Shown here piece by piece: positions 8,844 through 17,747 of a DNA stretch of 64,000 bases (position 1 is its first letter; each line of letters begins with the position of its first letter). Made by a program: the position numbers and the translations under genes. This DNA comes from Arenibacter aquaticus (GTDB taxonomy: Bacteria; Bacteroidota; Bacteroidia; Flavobacteriales; Flavobacteriaceae). The stretch lies in contig NZ_RQPJ01000003.1 in the NCBI RefSeq assembly GCF_003957295.1, positions 211,973-275,972 of the forward strand, in the 5' to 3' direction. Under the pieces are notes generated by a model, which saw nothing but the letters and a program-made list of their open reading frames with translations, was not told where the DNA came from and did no database searches.

Positions 8844-10217
8844 CTATTGTATAATAAATGGTACGTGCTTCTTCAGGGCATAATTTTTTTTAAGGAATTT
8901 GGAGTTCAATTTGGTATCTGATATGCAAAGAGCGGCGCCAAGTGCCGACCCTAAGGAGGAATCCGTTGTGTTTAAGCTCATATCCCTGAGGTAATGGGAC
9001 AGTAGTTGTATATACACCTCATTATCAGAAAAGCCCCCATCAATATATAACTTCTCTATTGCATCGTTCCCACTTATCATTTTTATGCAATCTACCTGCA
9101 ATAGCACCAACTCCACCATTAATTGATGATAGGCATGCTCAAATTTATCATATGGGATTCTGGTGGTAGCGGGCATATTCTTATCTTGGATCCCAACCCA
9201 GCTGAACATATACTCAAAATCCTTGACGATCTCACAATATATGTCGTGGTCAAAACCAATTGTCTTATGATAATCGCTTGGCACTTTGAAATGTTGGGAC
9301 AACACCTTCACCTGTTCCTTATATTCATTGCCCAAGAAAAGGCGCGAAGCCTTTACTGCCTTACCGTTGATACGCATATAATTGATACAGTTCTTTGTAA
9401 TATCGGCTTTGGTCAGATCTTGCTCCGAAAAAGGATTAAGGGCAATACTCCAAGTCCCGGTAGAAACAAGTATAAACTTTTTTCGTATGCTCCTTATATA
9501 GGGCAGCAAAGCCGCCGAGCTGTCATGTATCCCCGCTCCTATATTGATACGCTTCCCGTTATAGTTCATATTAAAACTGGTCTCGGTAGAAACGATCACT
9601 GGCAATTTTTTATAAATCTCCTCCTGGTATACCCATTGATGGTAGTCTTTCTTATCATAATCCCAGAGTGCGGTATGGCACCCTATACTGGTATGTTCGC
9701 TAACTGGAATACCGGTAAAGATATAGCTGATATATTGCGGCAGATGCAAGGAGTATTTAATTTTCTGGAATACCTCGGGCTTGGCGTACTTGAGCCAATA
9801 CAACTGCATCCCGGAATTGAGCATTCCTGCACTTGGGGAGCCGGTTGCCGCCGCAAAATCCACTTCAGGTCCATACTTATCATAAAAGGAATTTACTATC
9901 TCCTGTGGCAGCGGTTTGGTATAGTTATAAAGTGGGGTAAGCACTTCGCCATTTTCATCCAAATGCACAAGGCTTGCGCCATAGGTAGAAAAATTAATGG
10001 ATACTATATCGTATTGCTTGGCATCCAAAATCCTATCAAACACTCCTTTAAGCCAGTTTTTTAAACGCCCCAAGTCTTCGGTAGGGTGACCATCTTCATC
10101 CTCAATAGTATCAAACCTCGTATATTCCCTATATACTTCCTGAAAATCCCTATCAAATAAAAAGAACTTTTTATTGGTCTTCCCTATGTCGAATACAGCT
10201 GTTACTTTTTCTTTCAT
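8844..10217 (-). CDS. Rhamnulokinase-type FGGY sugar kinase
   Basis: A 457-residue cytoplasmic FGGY-family kinase. The N-terminal phosphate-binding loop is FDIGKTNKKFF (residues 9-19). A second domain carries STGTWSIALNPFS and the C-terminal ADENOSINE-pocket stretch LYIDGGFSDNEVY. The start lies 9 bases after the end of the isomerase gene, so the two are translationally close. The expected reaction is L-rhamnulose + ATP to L-rhamnulose 1-phosphate. FGGY kinases vary in substrate; the rhaI and rhaEW neighbours are the main reason for this assignment. Confidence 0.85.
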   Translation of the reverse strand: MKEKVTAVFDIGKTNKKFFLFDRDFQEVYREYTRFDTIEDEDGHPTEDLGRLKNWLKGVFDRILDAKQYDIVSINFSTYGASLVHLDENGEVLTPLYNYTKPLPQEIVNSFYDKYGPEVDFAAATGSPSAGMLNSGMQLYWLKYAKPEVFQKIKYSLHLPQYISYIFTGIPVSEHTSIGCHTALWDYDKKDYHQWVYQEEIYKKLPVIVSTETSFNMNYNGKRINIGAGIHDSSAALLPYIRSIRKKFILVSTGTWSIALNPFSEQDLTKADITKNCINYMRINGKAVKASRLFLGNEYKEQVKVLSQHFKVPSDYHKTIGFDHDIYCEIVKDFEYMFSWVGIQDKNMPATTRIPYDKFEHAYHQLMVELVLLQVDCIKMISGNDAIEKLYIDGGFSDNEVYIQLLSHYLRDMSLNTTDSSLGSALGAALCISDTKLNSKFLKKNYALKKHVPFIIQ

Positions 10218-10226
10218 TTACTGTTT

Positions 10227-11507
10227 TTACAATCCCGTTGCTATACTGTGCTTTCCCCTGGCTTGTATCAAATTTCCCCTAACACCAAGCGACCTATAGG
10301 CCTTTATAGGGTGCAATGCCCCGCCTACGTTTAGCCTAGCCCTTTCCAAAAGTGGTCTTACATCGGTACGGTAGGCCTGCTGTAAAATTTCTTGGCACAG
10401 CACTACGTCATGTTTTTCCTGGGCCAATTTCAACTGCTCTTGATCTACCAAAAGTGCTTTTGCATAGGCTTCCTGAATAGCCTCCAAGGATTGGATCAAA
10501 TCCTCCAAAGGATCTTTAATGTTATGGCTGGCATCTATCATCCAAGCTGGATATGGGTTCTGTGGATTGTTGTTCATCCCATAGACCAGTTCGTTAAATA
10601 TTAAGAACAGGGCATATGGTTTTACACTGCCCACGGTGCTGTCGTCATCACCATATTTGCTATCGTTAAAATGAAAACCTCCCAGTTTGCCCTGCATCAT
10701 CAAGGTTGAAACAATTTGCTCTATATTGGTATTTGGCAAGTGATGGCCAAGGTCTACCAGGGTATATGCTTTTTCACCACAGGCATTGGCCAACATAAAC
10801 GAGGTGCCCCAATCCTGGATTACCGTACTATAAAAATTGGGCTCGTAAGGCTTGTATTCTATAAACAGTTTCCAATCCTCCGGTAAGGTGGCATAGATTT
10901 CCTGTAGGCTATCCTGGGTATGCTGCAAGGCTCTTTGAAAATTGTGCTGACCAGGAAAATTGGAACCGTCGGCCAACCAGACCGTTAAACTTTTGGATCC
11001 TAGTTTCTCCCCTATTTTTATCACTTCATTGTTATGCGCTATAGCCTGATCCCTAACTGCCTTACTAGTGTTGCTCAGGGAACCAAACTTATAACTCTCC
11101 TTGGCATTTTTTTGATCCTGAAAGGTGTTGGAATTTACGGCATCAAAAACAAGTCCGTTGGCAGTGGCCAATTCCTTGATGGCCTTGTAATCCTCTGGAA
11201 TATCCCATGGAATATGCAGGGATATGGCCCCAGCAGTCTGTGTCAGGGCATGCAATATGCCCACATCGTTTATCTTTTGCTCCAAGTTGGCAGGCTCCCC
11301 GTAATAAGAAAACCTTCCAAATCTGGTTCCTCCCGCTCCGAGCGCCCAGCTGGGAATGGCTACCTGAAAATCTGAAAGATCTTTAATTACCTTATGTACA
11401 TCTACCCCTTTTCTATCGAGAGAATTGGCCAGAAAATCAAAACTTTCCTCGTGTACACCAATATCCTTTTTATTATCCGACAGGATCTGTTCTTTTTCTA
11501 TTTTCAT
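10227..11507 (-). CDS. rhaI: L-rhamnose isomerase, Pseudomonas/Rhizobium type
   Basis: A 426-residue TIM-barrel isomerase that converts L-rhamnose to L-rhamnulose. It aligns along its length with the P. stutzeri enzyme from memory (RKGVDVHKVIKDL, VAIPSWALGAGGTRF, HIPWDIP). Metal ligands are at E217, D252, H279 and D325, a constant offset of two from the P. stutzeri residues. The second-metal group is near HHLPNTN (255-261) and YGDDD (285-289). It is not the E. coli RhaA type. It sits between rhaEW and the kinase gene on the minus strand. Confidence 0.93.
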   Translation of the reverse strand: MKIEKEQILSDNKKDIGVHEESFDFLANSLDRKGVDVHKVIKDLSDFQVAIPSWALGAGGTRFGRFSYYGEPANLEQKINDVGILHALTQTAGAISLHIPWDIPEDYKAIKELATANGLVFDAVNSNTFQDQKNAKESYKFGSLSNTSKAVRDQAIAHNNEVIKIGEKLGSKSLTVWLADGSNFPGQHNFQRALQHTQDSLQEIYATLPEDWKLFIEYKPYEPNFYSTVIQDWGTSFMLANACGEKAYTLVDLGHHLPNTNIEQIVSTLMMQGKLGGFHFNDSKYGDDDSTVGSVKPYALFLIFNELVYGMNNNPQNPYPAWMIDASHNIKDPLEDLIQSLEAIQEAYAKALLVDQEQLKLAQEKHDVVLCQEILQQAYRTDVRPLLERARLNVGGALHPIKAYRSLGVRGNLIQARGKHSIATGL

Positions 11508-11692
11508 CGCTTATAGTATTTTGTATTAACCTGGAATTGAACTTAGTGATTTTTTTTCGCATAGATTACCTATAAGGTCCCCAATACCAAATTCAAGTAG
11601 GTTGTCCTTTTATATTCCAGAATAGTAAAATCTTCAATTTTGTTAGGCCAGTATTATGATGCCGCTGCCCATAAACTTAGTTCTTTTACGAT

Positions 11693-11734
11693 GGAAATAT
11701 AGCACAGGCCTCACTACAACCTGTGCCTATTTCC
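11693..11734 (-). other. Hairpin in the rhaEW-rhaI intergenic region
   Basis: Imperfect inverted repeat, ggaaatatagcacagg (11693-11708) with cctgtgcctatttcc (11720-11734). It lies just after the rhaEW stop in the 246-base gap before rhaI. No T-run follows on the transcribed strand, so it is more likely an mRNA processing or stability element, or a leaky terminator, than a full stop. Confidence 0.45.
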
Positions 11735-11753
11735 AAAAAACTAACTCAACTAA

Positions 11754-13859
11754 CTATCTTACAAATGCATTGGCCATTCCGCCATCCACATTGATTATAT
11801 TTCCGGTGGTCTTGTTCAGGATTCCCACACAGGCAAACACTCCGTTTGCTATATCTTGAGGGTAAATGATCTCATTGAGCAGGTTACGCTTGGCATAATG
11901 AGCCGGAAGCTCTTCTACGGTAATCCCGTAGGCCTTCGCCCGGCCTTCGGCCCAGTCGCCCTCCCATATCTTGCTACCTACGATAACGCCATCGGGATTC
12001 ACTGTGTTGACACGGATCTTATCTCCGCCCAATTCGGCGGCCAATAGACGCGCCATATGTTGCTGTGCAGCCTTCGCGGTACCATAGCCTACATTATTGG
12101 GACCGGATACCAAACCGTTCTTGCTGGCTATACTGATGAAGTCTCCTCCATGTCCTTGAGAACGCATAATGGCAACTGCTTGTTTGGCCAGCTCAAATTG
12201 ACCTTTGACCAATACCTCCTGCAAAATGTCCCAATCCTTTTCTGTGGTCTCTGACAAGGGTTTGGAAATTGCCAAACCTGCACTGTGCACCACTATATCC
12301 ACACCTCCAAATTCCAAGCATGCTTTTTTATAGGCACTGGCTATGGACTGGGATTTGGTAACGTCACATACTGCATAGCTGGCAGTATCCCTAGGATAGG
12401 TATCCAAAGCCTCTTGGAGTCGGGCCTCAGCAATATCGGTCAATACCACATTGGCACCTTCACTAGCCAATTTATCGGCAATGGCTTTCCCTATACCCCC
12501 TCCTGCGCCGGTTACTAGTGCCACCTTTCTGGAAAGCGGCTTCTCTTTGGGCATACGTTGTAATTTGGCCTCTTCCAACAACCAATATTCTATATCAAAG
12601 GCTTCCTGTCTAGGCAGGGAGGTATATTCAGTTATAGCCTCCGCTCCCCTCATTACGTTGATAGCGTTGATATAAAATTCACTGGCTACCCTTGTGGTCT
12701 GTTTGTTTTTCGCAAAACTGAACATCCCCACGCCCGGTAAGATGATAATCACGGGGTTGGGATCCCGCATTGCCGGACTATTGTCACGTTTACAGGTCTC
12801 GTAATAATCCTTATATTCTTGTCTGTAGGCTTCAAAGGCCGGTTCTAATTTTTTCAATACCGACTCGGTATCGCTCAAATCCCCGTTAGGATCAATTTCC
12901 AACACCAAGGGTTGGATTTTTGTTCTAAGAAAGTGGTCTGGACATGAAGTTCCCATGGGGGCCAAACGGGCCAAATCATTACTGTTGATGTACTCCATAA
13001 CTACATCAGTGTCCGTAAAATGCCCTATCATCCTATTTTCGGAAGAACAAAGTCCCCTTAACAAGGGCATCAATTGGGAGGCTTTCTCCAAACGATCCTC
13101 CTTTGGTAGGGACTGTACTTTTTGACCTCCAAATACACTGCCTTTTTCCTCTATTTTTTTAGTGATATAGGCAGATGCCATTTCAATGACTTCCAAGCTG
13201 TTCATATAGCACTCGTAAGAGGTATCTCCCCATGTAAAAAGACCATGGCTGCCCAAAACAATACCACGTATACCAGGATTGTCGTTCAGACATTTTTCCA
13301 GCTGAAGCCCCAGGTCAAACCCAGGACGCTGCCAAGGCACCCACCCCATGGTATCTCCCCAAATTTCTTTGGTTACCTTTTCACTATCCTTGGCGGCAGC
13401 AACAGCTATTAGGGCATCCGGATGCAAATGATCTATATGCTTAAAAGGCAGTAAGCCGTGCAATGGCGTATCTATGGAAGGGGCCTTACTGTCCAAGTCG
13501 TAGATACAGTGATTAAAAAGTCCAACCATTCGATCTTCATCAGATAGGCCACCATAAACATTCTTTAGGTTTCTTAGCCTGTCCGTATACAATCCGGCAA
13601 TCCCGGCTTTGGTCAACGTCCCTATATCCCCACCGGAACCCTTGATCCACATCACTTCTACCTCCTCATTGGTCAACGGATCCTTCTCAATGGTCTTACA
13701 ACTGGTATTTCCTCCACCGTAATTGGTGATTCTGAGATCGGCACCTAGAATATTTGATCTATAAAGAAAAAGCTTTACCTGATCATCTTCAAGAGCCTTT
13801 GCCTTGTCATCATCCCATAGGTAGTCTACATATTTAAATTGTGTTGTTGTATTTTTCAT
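11754..13859 (-). CDS. rhaEW: Bifunctional L-rhamnulose-1-phosphate aldolase / L-lactaldehyde dehydrogenase
   Basis: 701 residues with two domains. Residues 1-~400 are a class II aldolase, with metal-site candidates in LHGLLPFKHIDHLHP (133-147) and GSHGLFTWG (203-211). Residues ~440-701 are a short-chain dehydrogenase with the cofactor motif TGAGGGIG (450-457) and catalytic Y592-x3-K596. The same fusion in B. subtilis (RhaEW) splits rhamnulose 1-phosphate to dihydroxyacetone phosphate and L-lactaldehyde, and oxidises the latter to lactate. It is the first gene of the minus-strand rhamnose operon, directly after the divergent promoter region. Confidence 0.92.
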   Translation of the reverse strand: MKNTTTQFKYVDYLWDDDKAKALEDDQVKLFLYRSNILGADLRITNYGGGNTSCKTIEKDPLTNEEVEVMWIKGSGGDIGTLTKAGIAGLYTDRLRNLKNVYGGLSDEDRMVGLFNHCIYDLDSKAPSIDTPLHGLLPFKHIDHLHPDALIAVAAAKDSEKVTKEIWGDTMGWVPWQRPGFDLGLQLEKCLNDNPGIRGIVLGSHGLFTWGDTSYECYMNSLEVIEMASAYITKKIEEKGSVFGGQKVQSLPKEDRLEKASQLMPLLRGLCSSENRMIGHFTDTDVVMEYINSNDLARLAPMGTSCPDHFLRTKIQPLVLEIDPNGDLSDTESVLKKLEPAFEAYRQEYKDYYETCKRDNSPAMRDPNPVIIILPGVGMFSFAKNKQTTRVASEFYINAINVMRGAEAITEYTSLPRQEAFDIEYWLLEEAKLQRMPKEKPLSRKVALVTGAGGGIGKAIADKLASEGANVVLTDIAEARLQEALDTYPRDTASYAVCDVTKSQSIASAYKKACLEFGGVDIVVHSAGLAISKPLSETTEKDWDILQEVLVKGQFELAKQAVAIMRSQGHGGDFISIASKNGLVSGPNNVGYGTAKAAQQHMARLLAAELGGDKIRVNTVNPDGVIVGSKIWEGDWAEGRAKAYGITVEELPAHYAKRNLLNEIIYPQDIANGVFACVGILNKTTGNIINVDGGMANAFVR

Positions 13860-13881
13860 CTCTATGATTATCTATTTTAAA

Positions 13882-13889
13882 CAAAAGTA
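13882..13889 (-). promoter_or_regulatory. -7 box of the rhamnose operon
   Basis: TACTTTTG on the minus strand, 22 bases upstream of the rhaEW start codon. It matches TAnnTTTG exactly. No good -33 TTTG is seen; the operator at 13912-13928 occupies that region. Confidence 0.55.
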
Positions 13890-13911
13890 AATTATACATT
13901 TATTATGTCTA

Positions 13912-13928
13912 TCCTGTACTGTACCGTA
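13912..13928. promoter_or_regulatory. Operator candidate between rhaEW and the GntR gene
   Basis: Contains gtactgtac (13916-13924), a palindrome about a central base, extended by a matching C/G pair at 13914/13926. It lies midway between the two -7 boxes (13882-13889 and 13953-13960). TGTAC half-sites are known for AraR-type GntR regulators, and the flanking gene encodes such a protein. Similar sequence occurs upstream of rhaM. Confidence 0.5.
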
Positions 13929-13952
13929 AAAGGGTCAATTTAAAAAAATGCT

Positions 13953-13960
13953 TACTTTTG
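13953..13960 (+). promoter_or_regulatory. -7 box of the GntR regulator gene
   Basis: TACTTTTG on the plus strand, an exact TAnnTTTG match 80 bases upstream of the regulator start. It mirrors the -7 box of the divergent rhamnose operon. Confidence 0.5.
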
Positions 13961-14040
13961 ATGCTATAGCACAAATGACAGAATAAGGGCTACAGCCCCT
14001 TATTGGCAATGCCATTGAGAAAGGCTAAACACTCAGATGA

Positions 14041-15102
14041 ATGGATATATTTAAATTTATCAAAATTGATGAGGACTCTAGGATTCCCAAATATCAGCAA
14101 ATCGTAGACCAAATAATTTATAATATTTCGGTGGGGAATTTAAAAATGGACGACAAGATCCCGTCTATCAATACCCTGAGCGAAGAATATTTTCTATCTA
14201 GGGATACGGTGGAGAAGGCTTATAACCTATTAAAGGAAAGAAAGGTAATTTTGTCCATTAGGGGAAAGGGATATTACATAGCCCGTACACAGTTAATCTC
14301 AAAGGTAAATATACTCTTCCTGATCAATAAATTGAGTTCCTATAAGATGCGGATATACAATTCCTTTATCAACAGCATAGGAGGCACTGCCCATACCGAT
14401 CTTCATATTTACCATTGCGAGGAAGACCTTTTTCTTAATATTCTGGAAAAAAACAAGGGAGCGTATGACTACTATATCATCATGCCACATTTTAAGACAG
14501 ACAAACTGAATCACATTAGTTTTACGGATAAGGTGGTGGATGCAGTAAACAAAATTCCCAAGGAAAAACTGATTCTGTTAGATAACCCCATAGCTGAGGT
14601 TAAAGGAGCCTCCATTGAAATTTACCAAGACTTTGAAGATGATATTTACAGCGCCCTTAAGGAGGGACTTGCTAAAATTGCGAGCTATCAAAAACTTATT
14701 ATGGTCTATCCAGAAAATTCTATCTACCCCTACCCCAAGAGAATCTTACACGGTTTTCGTAAATTTTGTGTTGAGCACAATCTGGATTTTGAATTTCTGA
14801 ATGAAATTTATGATGACATTATATTGAAAAAAGGGGATCTTTTTATAACCATAAGTGAATCGGATTTGGTTAACTTGGTGAAACAAATTCGAGATCAGGA
14901 ATTCATTAAAGGCACGGATATCGGTATCATATCCTATAACGACACGCCTTTAAAAGAACTGCTGGGCATAACCTGTATATCTACTGATTTTAAGGTGATG
15001 GGCGAGACCTTGGCCCGTATGATCAAAGAAAAGAAAAAAGGGAAGATTAAAAACCCCTTTAGCTTTATTGACAGAAATTCTCTTTTAGACCTCAATGCTT
15101 AA
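14041..15102 (+). CDS. GntR-family regulator with sugar-binding C-terminal domain (rhamnose regulator)
   Basis: 353 residues. Residues ~10-80 form a GntR winged helix-turn-helix (DKIPSINTLSEEYFLSRDTVEKAY, RGKGYYIA). Residues ~90-350 resemble a periplasmic-binding-protein or LacI-like effector domain, with GTDIGIISYNDTPLKELLGI and TTISTDFKVMGE-like segments typical of that fold. This layout is that of AraR-type regulators. It is transcribed divergently from the rhamnose operon, with a palindromic operator between. It is therefore expected to sense a rhamnose-pathway sugar and control rhaEW and probably rhaM. Whether it represses or activates is not readable. Confidence 0.82.
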   Translation: MDIFKFIKIDEDSRIPKYQQIVDQIIYNISVGNLKMDDKIPSINTLSEEYFLSRDTVEKAYNLLKERKVILSIRGKGYYIARTQLISKVNILFLINKLSSYKMRIYNSFINSIGGTAHTDLHIYHCEEDLFLNILEKNKGAYDYYIIMPHFKTDKLNHISFTDKVVDAVNKIPKEKLILLDNPIAEVKGASIEIYQDFEDDIYSALKEGLAKIASYQKLIMVYPENSIYPYPKRILHGFRKFCVEHNLDFEFLNEIYDDIILKKGDLFITISESDLVNLVKQIRDQEFIKGTDIGIISYNDTPLKELLGITCISTDFKVMGETLARMIKEKKKGKIKNPFSFIDRNSLLDLNA

Positions 15103-15519
15103 GTTTTATTTTCATATCCAAACCAACTTGGAATCCTTAAAGCTATAATACCATGTATGTCCCTAAACGGCACTTTTCTACTATTGACACAATAGATTTA
15201 AGAAGGGACAAAAGAGTCAATGAATTAGCCACAACACAAAGACGACTAGAACATTTAAAAATGATTTTTGTCAATAGTATAACATTAACTTAAAAATGGC
15301 ACATACCGGTTAAGTGTTCTTTTTCCAATTAACAAAGGATAAATAAAAATTATAACGTATTATCTTTATGCTTTTTACAGGGAGCATTCTATTAATTAAA
15401 CAATACTATAGTAAATATAAAATCTATAAAATAATGGGGTTAGGCCGCGATTGGAATCCTATACCGTATCTTAGTCCAAGCCTAAAACAGAATAAACAAA
15501 AACCAAACACTGATCTACC
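15103..15519. other. Upstream region of the DUF4861 gene
   Basis: A 417-base gene-free stretch. It holds a copy of the recurrent upstream motif (about 15265-15282, TTTTGTCAATAGTATAA-like) and a small palindrome, ctattg-aca-caatag, near 15179-15193. No clear terminator for the GntR gene was found. Confidence 0.45.
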
Positions 15520-16698
15520 ATGAAAAAAACCAATGTTCTTTTATTTTTAAGCATACCTATTTTACTGCTCTCCTGTGAAGAAGGTGACAAAGCAGTAAAA
15601 CAGATTATAGTAAAGAATACTATGGCCGTGGATAGGGCAAATGAAACAGTTTCTATAGATCTGTCCTCTCTAGACCTCAATGACAAGACCCAACTTGTTA
15701 TAAGGGATGCCGAAACAAAAGAAAACCTGGTTTCACAGCAAATAGACTCCAATGACGACGGTAAACTGGATGCCATACTCTTCCAACCTAAAATAGCTGC
15801 CAACAGTGAAAGAACATTTCAAATAAGCAGCACCCAAAGTCCACAGCTAACGGACAGTATACCAAACTGCTATTCACGATTTGTCCCTGAACGCACAGAC
15901 GATTATGCTTGGGAAAACAACAGGGTTGCTTTTAGGACCTATGGGCCTACGGCCCAAAAAATGGTTGAAGAGGATATAAAGGGAGGTACGCTTTCCAGTG
16001 GAATAGATGCCTGGTTAAAACGTGTAGATTACCCCATCATCAATAAATGGTATAAAAAAGAATTGGAGACCGATGGTAGCTACCACAAAGATACGGGAGA
16101 AGGCTTGGACAATTTTCATGTAGGGAGTAGCCGTGGTGTAGGTGGAATCGCCAAAAAGGTAGACACCACCTATTATTTTTCCAAAAACTTTACCTCTTGG
16201 AAAACCTTGTGTACCGGCCCCATACGAACCAGCTTTGTGTTAACCTACGCCAATTGGGATGCAGCGGGGAATACCATATCTGAAGAAAAGAGGATTTCCC
16301 TGGATTACGGCAGTAATCTTTCCAAGTTCGTTATTACGGCAAGAGGTACAGATACCTTGTCTGCAGGTTTAACACTTCATGAAAAGGACGGAGATATTGC
16401 AGTTAATGAACAAATGGGGTGGATAAGCTATTGGGAACCCCATGAAGACTCTGAACTGGGTACGGCAATAGTAGTACCCGAAAATGCAATGGTTGGCCAT
16501 GAACACTATTTAACCGACCAAAAAGATGAAAGCAACTTGTTTGCCCACATCAAAAAAAAGGACAATAAAATTACCTATTATGCCGGTTTTGGATGGAAGA
16601 AAAGCGGACAATTTGCAACCAAAGCGGCTTGGGAGAAGTATGTAAACGATTTCGCCCAGCGTATAAAAAATCCTTTGTTGGTAGAGATCAAACAATAA
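15520..16698 (+). CDS. DUF4861 lipoprotein
   Basis: 392 residues. The lipoprotein leader ends at LLSC19, so the protein is anchored in a membrane and probably periplasmic or outer-leaflet. The body matches DUF4861, with the family signature RFVPERTDDYAWENN at about 120-134, then SSGIDAWLKR and KWYKKE. DUF4861 genes recur in polysaccharide utilisation loci of Bacteroidota. I know of no secure activity, but the fold and setting suggest carbohydrate binding or cleavage. It precedes a peroxiredoxin and the sulfatase-rhamnosidase on the same strand. Confidence 0.85.
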   Translation: MKKTNVLLFLSIPILLLSCEEGDKAVKQIIVKNTMAVDRANETVSIDLSSLDLNDKTQLVIRDAETKENLVSQQIDSNDDGKLDAILFQPKIAANSERTFQISSTQSPQLTDSIPNCYSRFVPERTDDYAWENNRVAFRTYGPTAQKMVEEDIKGGTLSSGIDAWLKRVDYPIINKWYKKELETDGSYHKDTGEGLDNFHVGSSRGVGGIAKKVDTTYYFSKNFTSWKTLCTGPIRTSFVLTYANWDAAGNTISEEKRISLDYGSNLSKFVITARGTDTLSAGLTLHEKDGDIAVNEQMGWISYWEPHEDSELGTAIVVPENAMVGHEHYLTDQKDESNLFAHIKKKDNKITYYAGFGWKKSGQFATKAAWEKYVNDFAQRIKNPLLVEIKQ

Positions 16699-16810
16699 GT
16701 AAACAATGCTATGTGTCATTTAGTAGGCTGCTAGTTAGGCAGCAAACGGCATTTATAATATGACCGTATTATTGTTTTAATTATCAAGACATTCCACAGC
16801 ATAAACTATT

Positions 16811-17380
16811 ATGAGCACTTTAAAAGATTTTCAAAAGTTGGTCGTAGCCAATGCCTCCCAAGTAAAAGGACTGTCTCCAGGGGACACGGCACCTAATTTT
16901 AAGCTACCCAATGCAAATGGTAAAATTATAACACTGACGGACCTTTTAAAAACTGGGGTTGTAATCATAAAGTTCTACCGTGGTGAATGGTGCCCCATAT
17001 GCAATTTAGATCTCCGGGAAATACAGAAGCATTTACCTGAAATTGAATCTTTTGGAGCTTCTTTGGTAGCCATTAGTCCTCAAAGGCCGGATGATGCCCT
17101 AACGGCCGTACAAAAAAATGAACTGGGCTTTGAAGTACTCAGTGATGCCGACCAACAAGTGATACGGGCCTATAACCTTCAATTTGATCCAGGCCCCGAT
17201 TATCACAAACGCCGTGATTTAACCCTACTTAACGGAGAAGGGCTAAAAACCCTCCCCGTTCCCGCCACATTTATCATTACCGGAGACCAAATAATTGAAG
17301 CGGGCCATGTGGAACCGGACTACACACAACGGATGGCCCCAGTAGAAATCATCAAAGTGCTAAGAAGCATAAAAAAATAG
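16811..17380 (+). CDS. Peroxiredoxin-like protein (AhpC/TSA family)
   Basis: 189 residues with a thioredoxin fold. The active site is C61-P-I-C64 in EWCPICNLDL, followed by ESFGASLVAISPQ, typical of the peroxiredoxin-like family. It would reduce peroxides in the cytoplasm; no leader is seen. The gene starts 112 bases after the DUF4861 gene. Nothing in the sequence ties it to sugar use beyond position. Confidence 0.85.
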   Translation: MSTLKDFQKLVVANASQVKGLSPGDTAPNFKLPNANGKIITLTDLLKTGVVIIKFYRGEWCPICNLDLREIQKHLPEIESFGASLVAISPQRPDDALTAVQKNELGFEVLSDADQQVIRAYNLQFDPGPDYHKRRDLTLLNGEGLKTLPVPATFIITGDQIIEAGHVEPDYTQRMAPVEIIKVLRSIKK

Positions 17381-17747
17381 GCCTTATCTATTTATACAGA
17401 ATACCATGTTATACTGGTACAATCCCAAGTCCGCAACCTAAAACCAGTTTAGAAAGATAAAACAAATAAACCTACTCCTTTCTATTGTTCCTTTTGAAAA
17501 ATAACGCAAGGGCTTCTTTTTCTTTTTCAGGACAGCACAGGATAGCTAATAGTAATATAAACCCTAAGTTTGAAGAGGTCTTTTTTGAGCATCAAGGAAA
17601 CTATGTCTAATGTGTAAGTAGTTCAAAATCCGTACATTTTACAAAAATCCAGCTGCTTCGTTATAAAAAAGACCACTTAATTACTAACTTATGTTCCAAC
17701 TATTAATAGACTACATATAGCAGTCCATTAAAACAAAACACCTTTAG
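17381..17747. other. Gap upstream of the sulfatase-rhamnosidase gene
   Basis: 367 bases with no credible coding frame. I see no hairpin terminator and no clear copy of the recurrent upstream motif. Confidence 0.45.

Noticed and set aside
9123..10064. 313-codon plus-strand frame antisense to the rhamnulokinase gene
   Set aside because: It is fully inside a well-supported kinase gene, has no recognisable domain, and reads as a low-complexity shadow.
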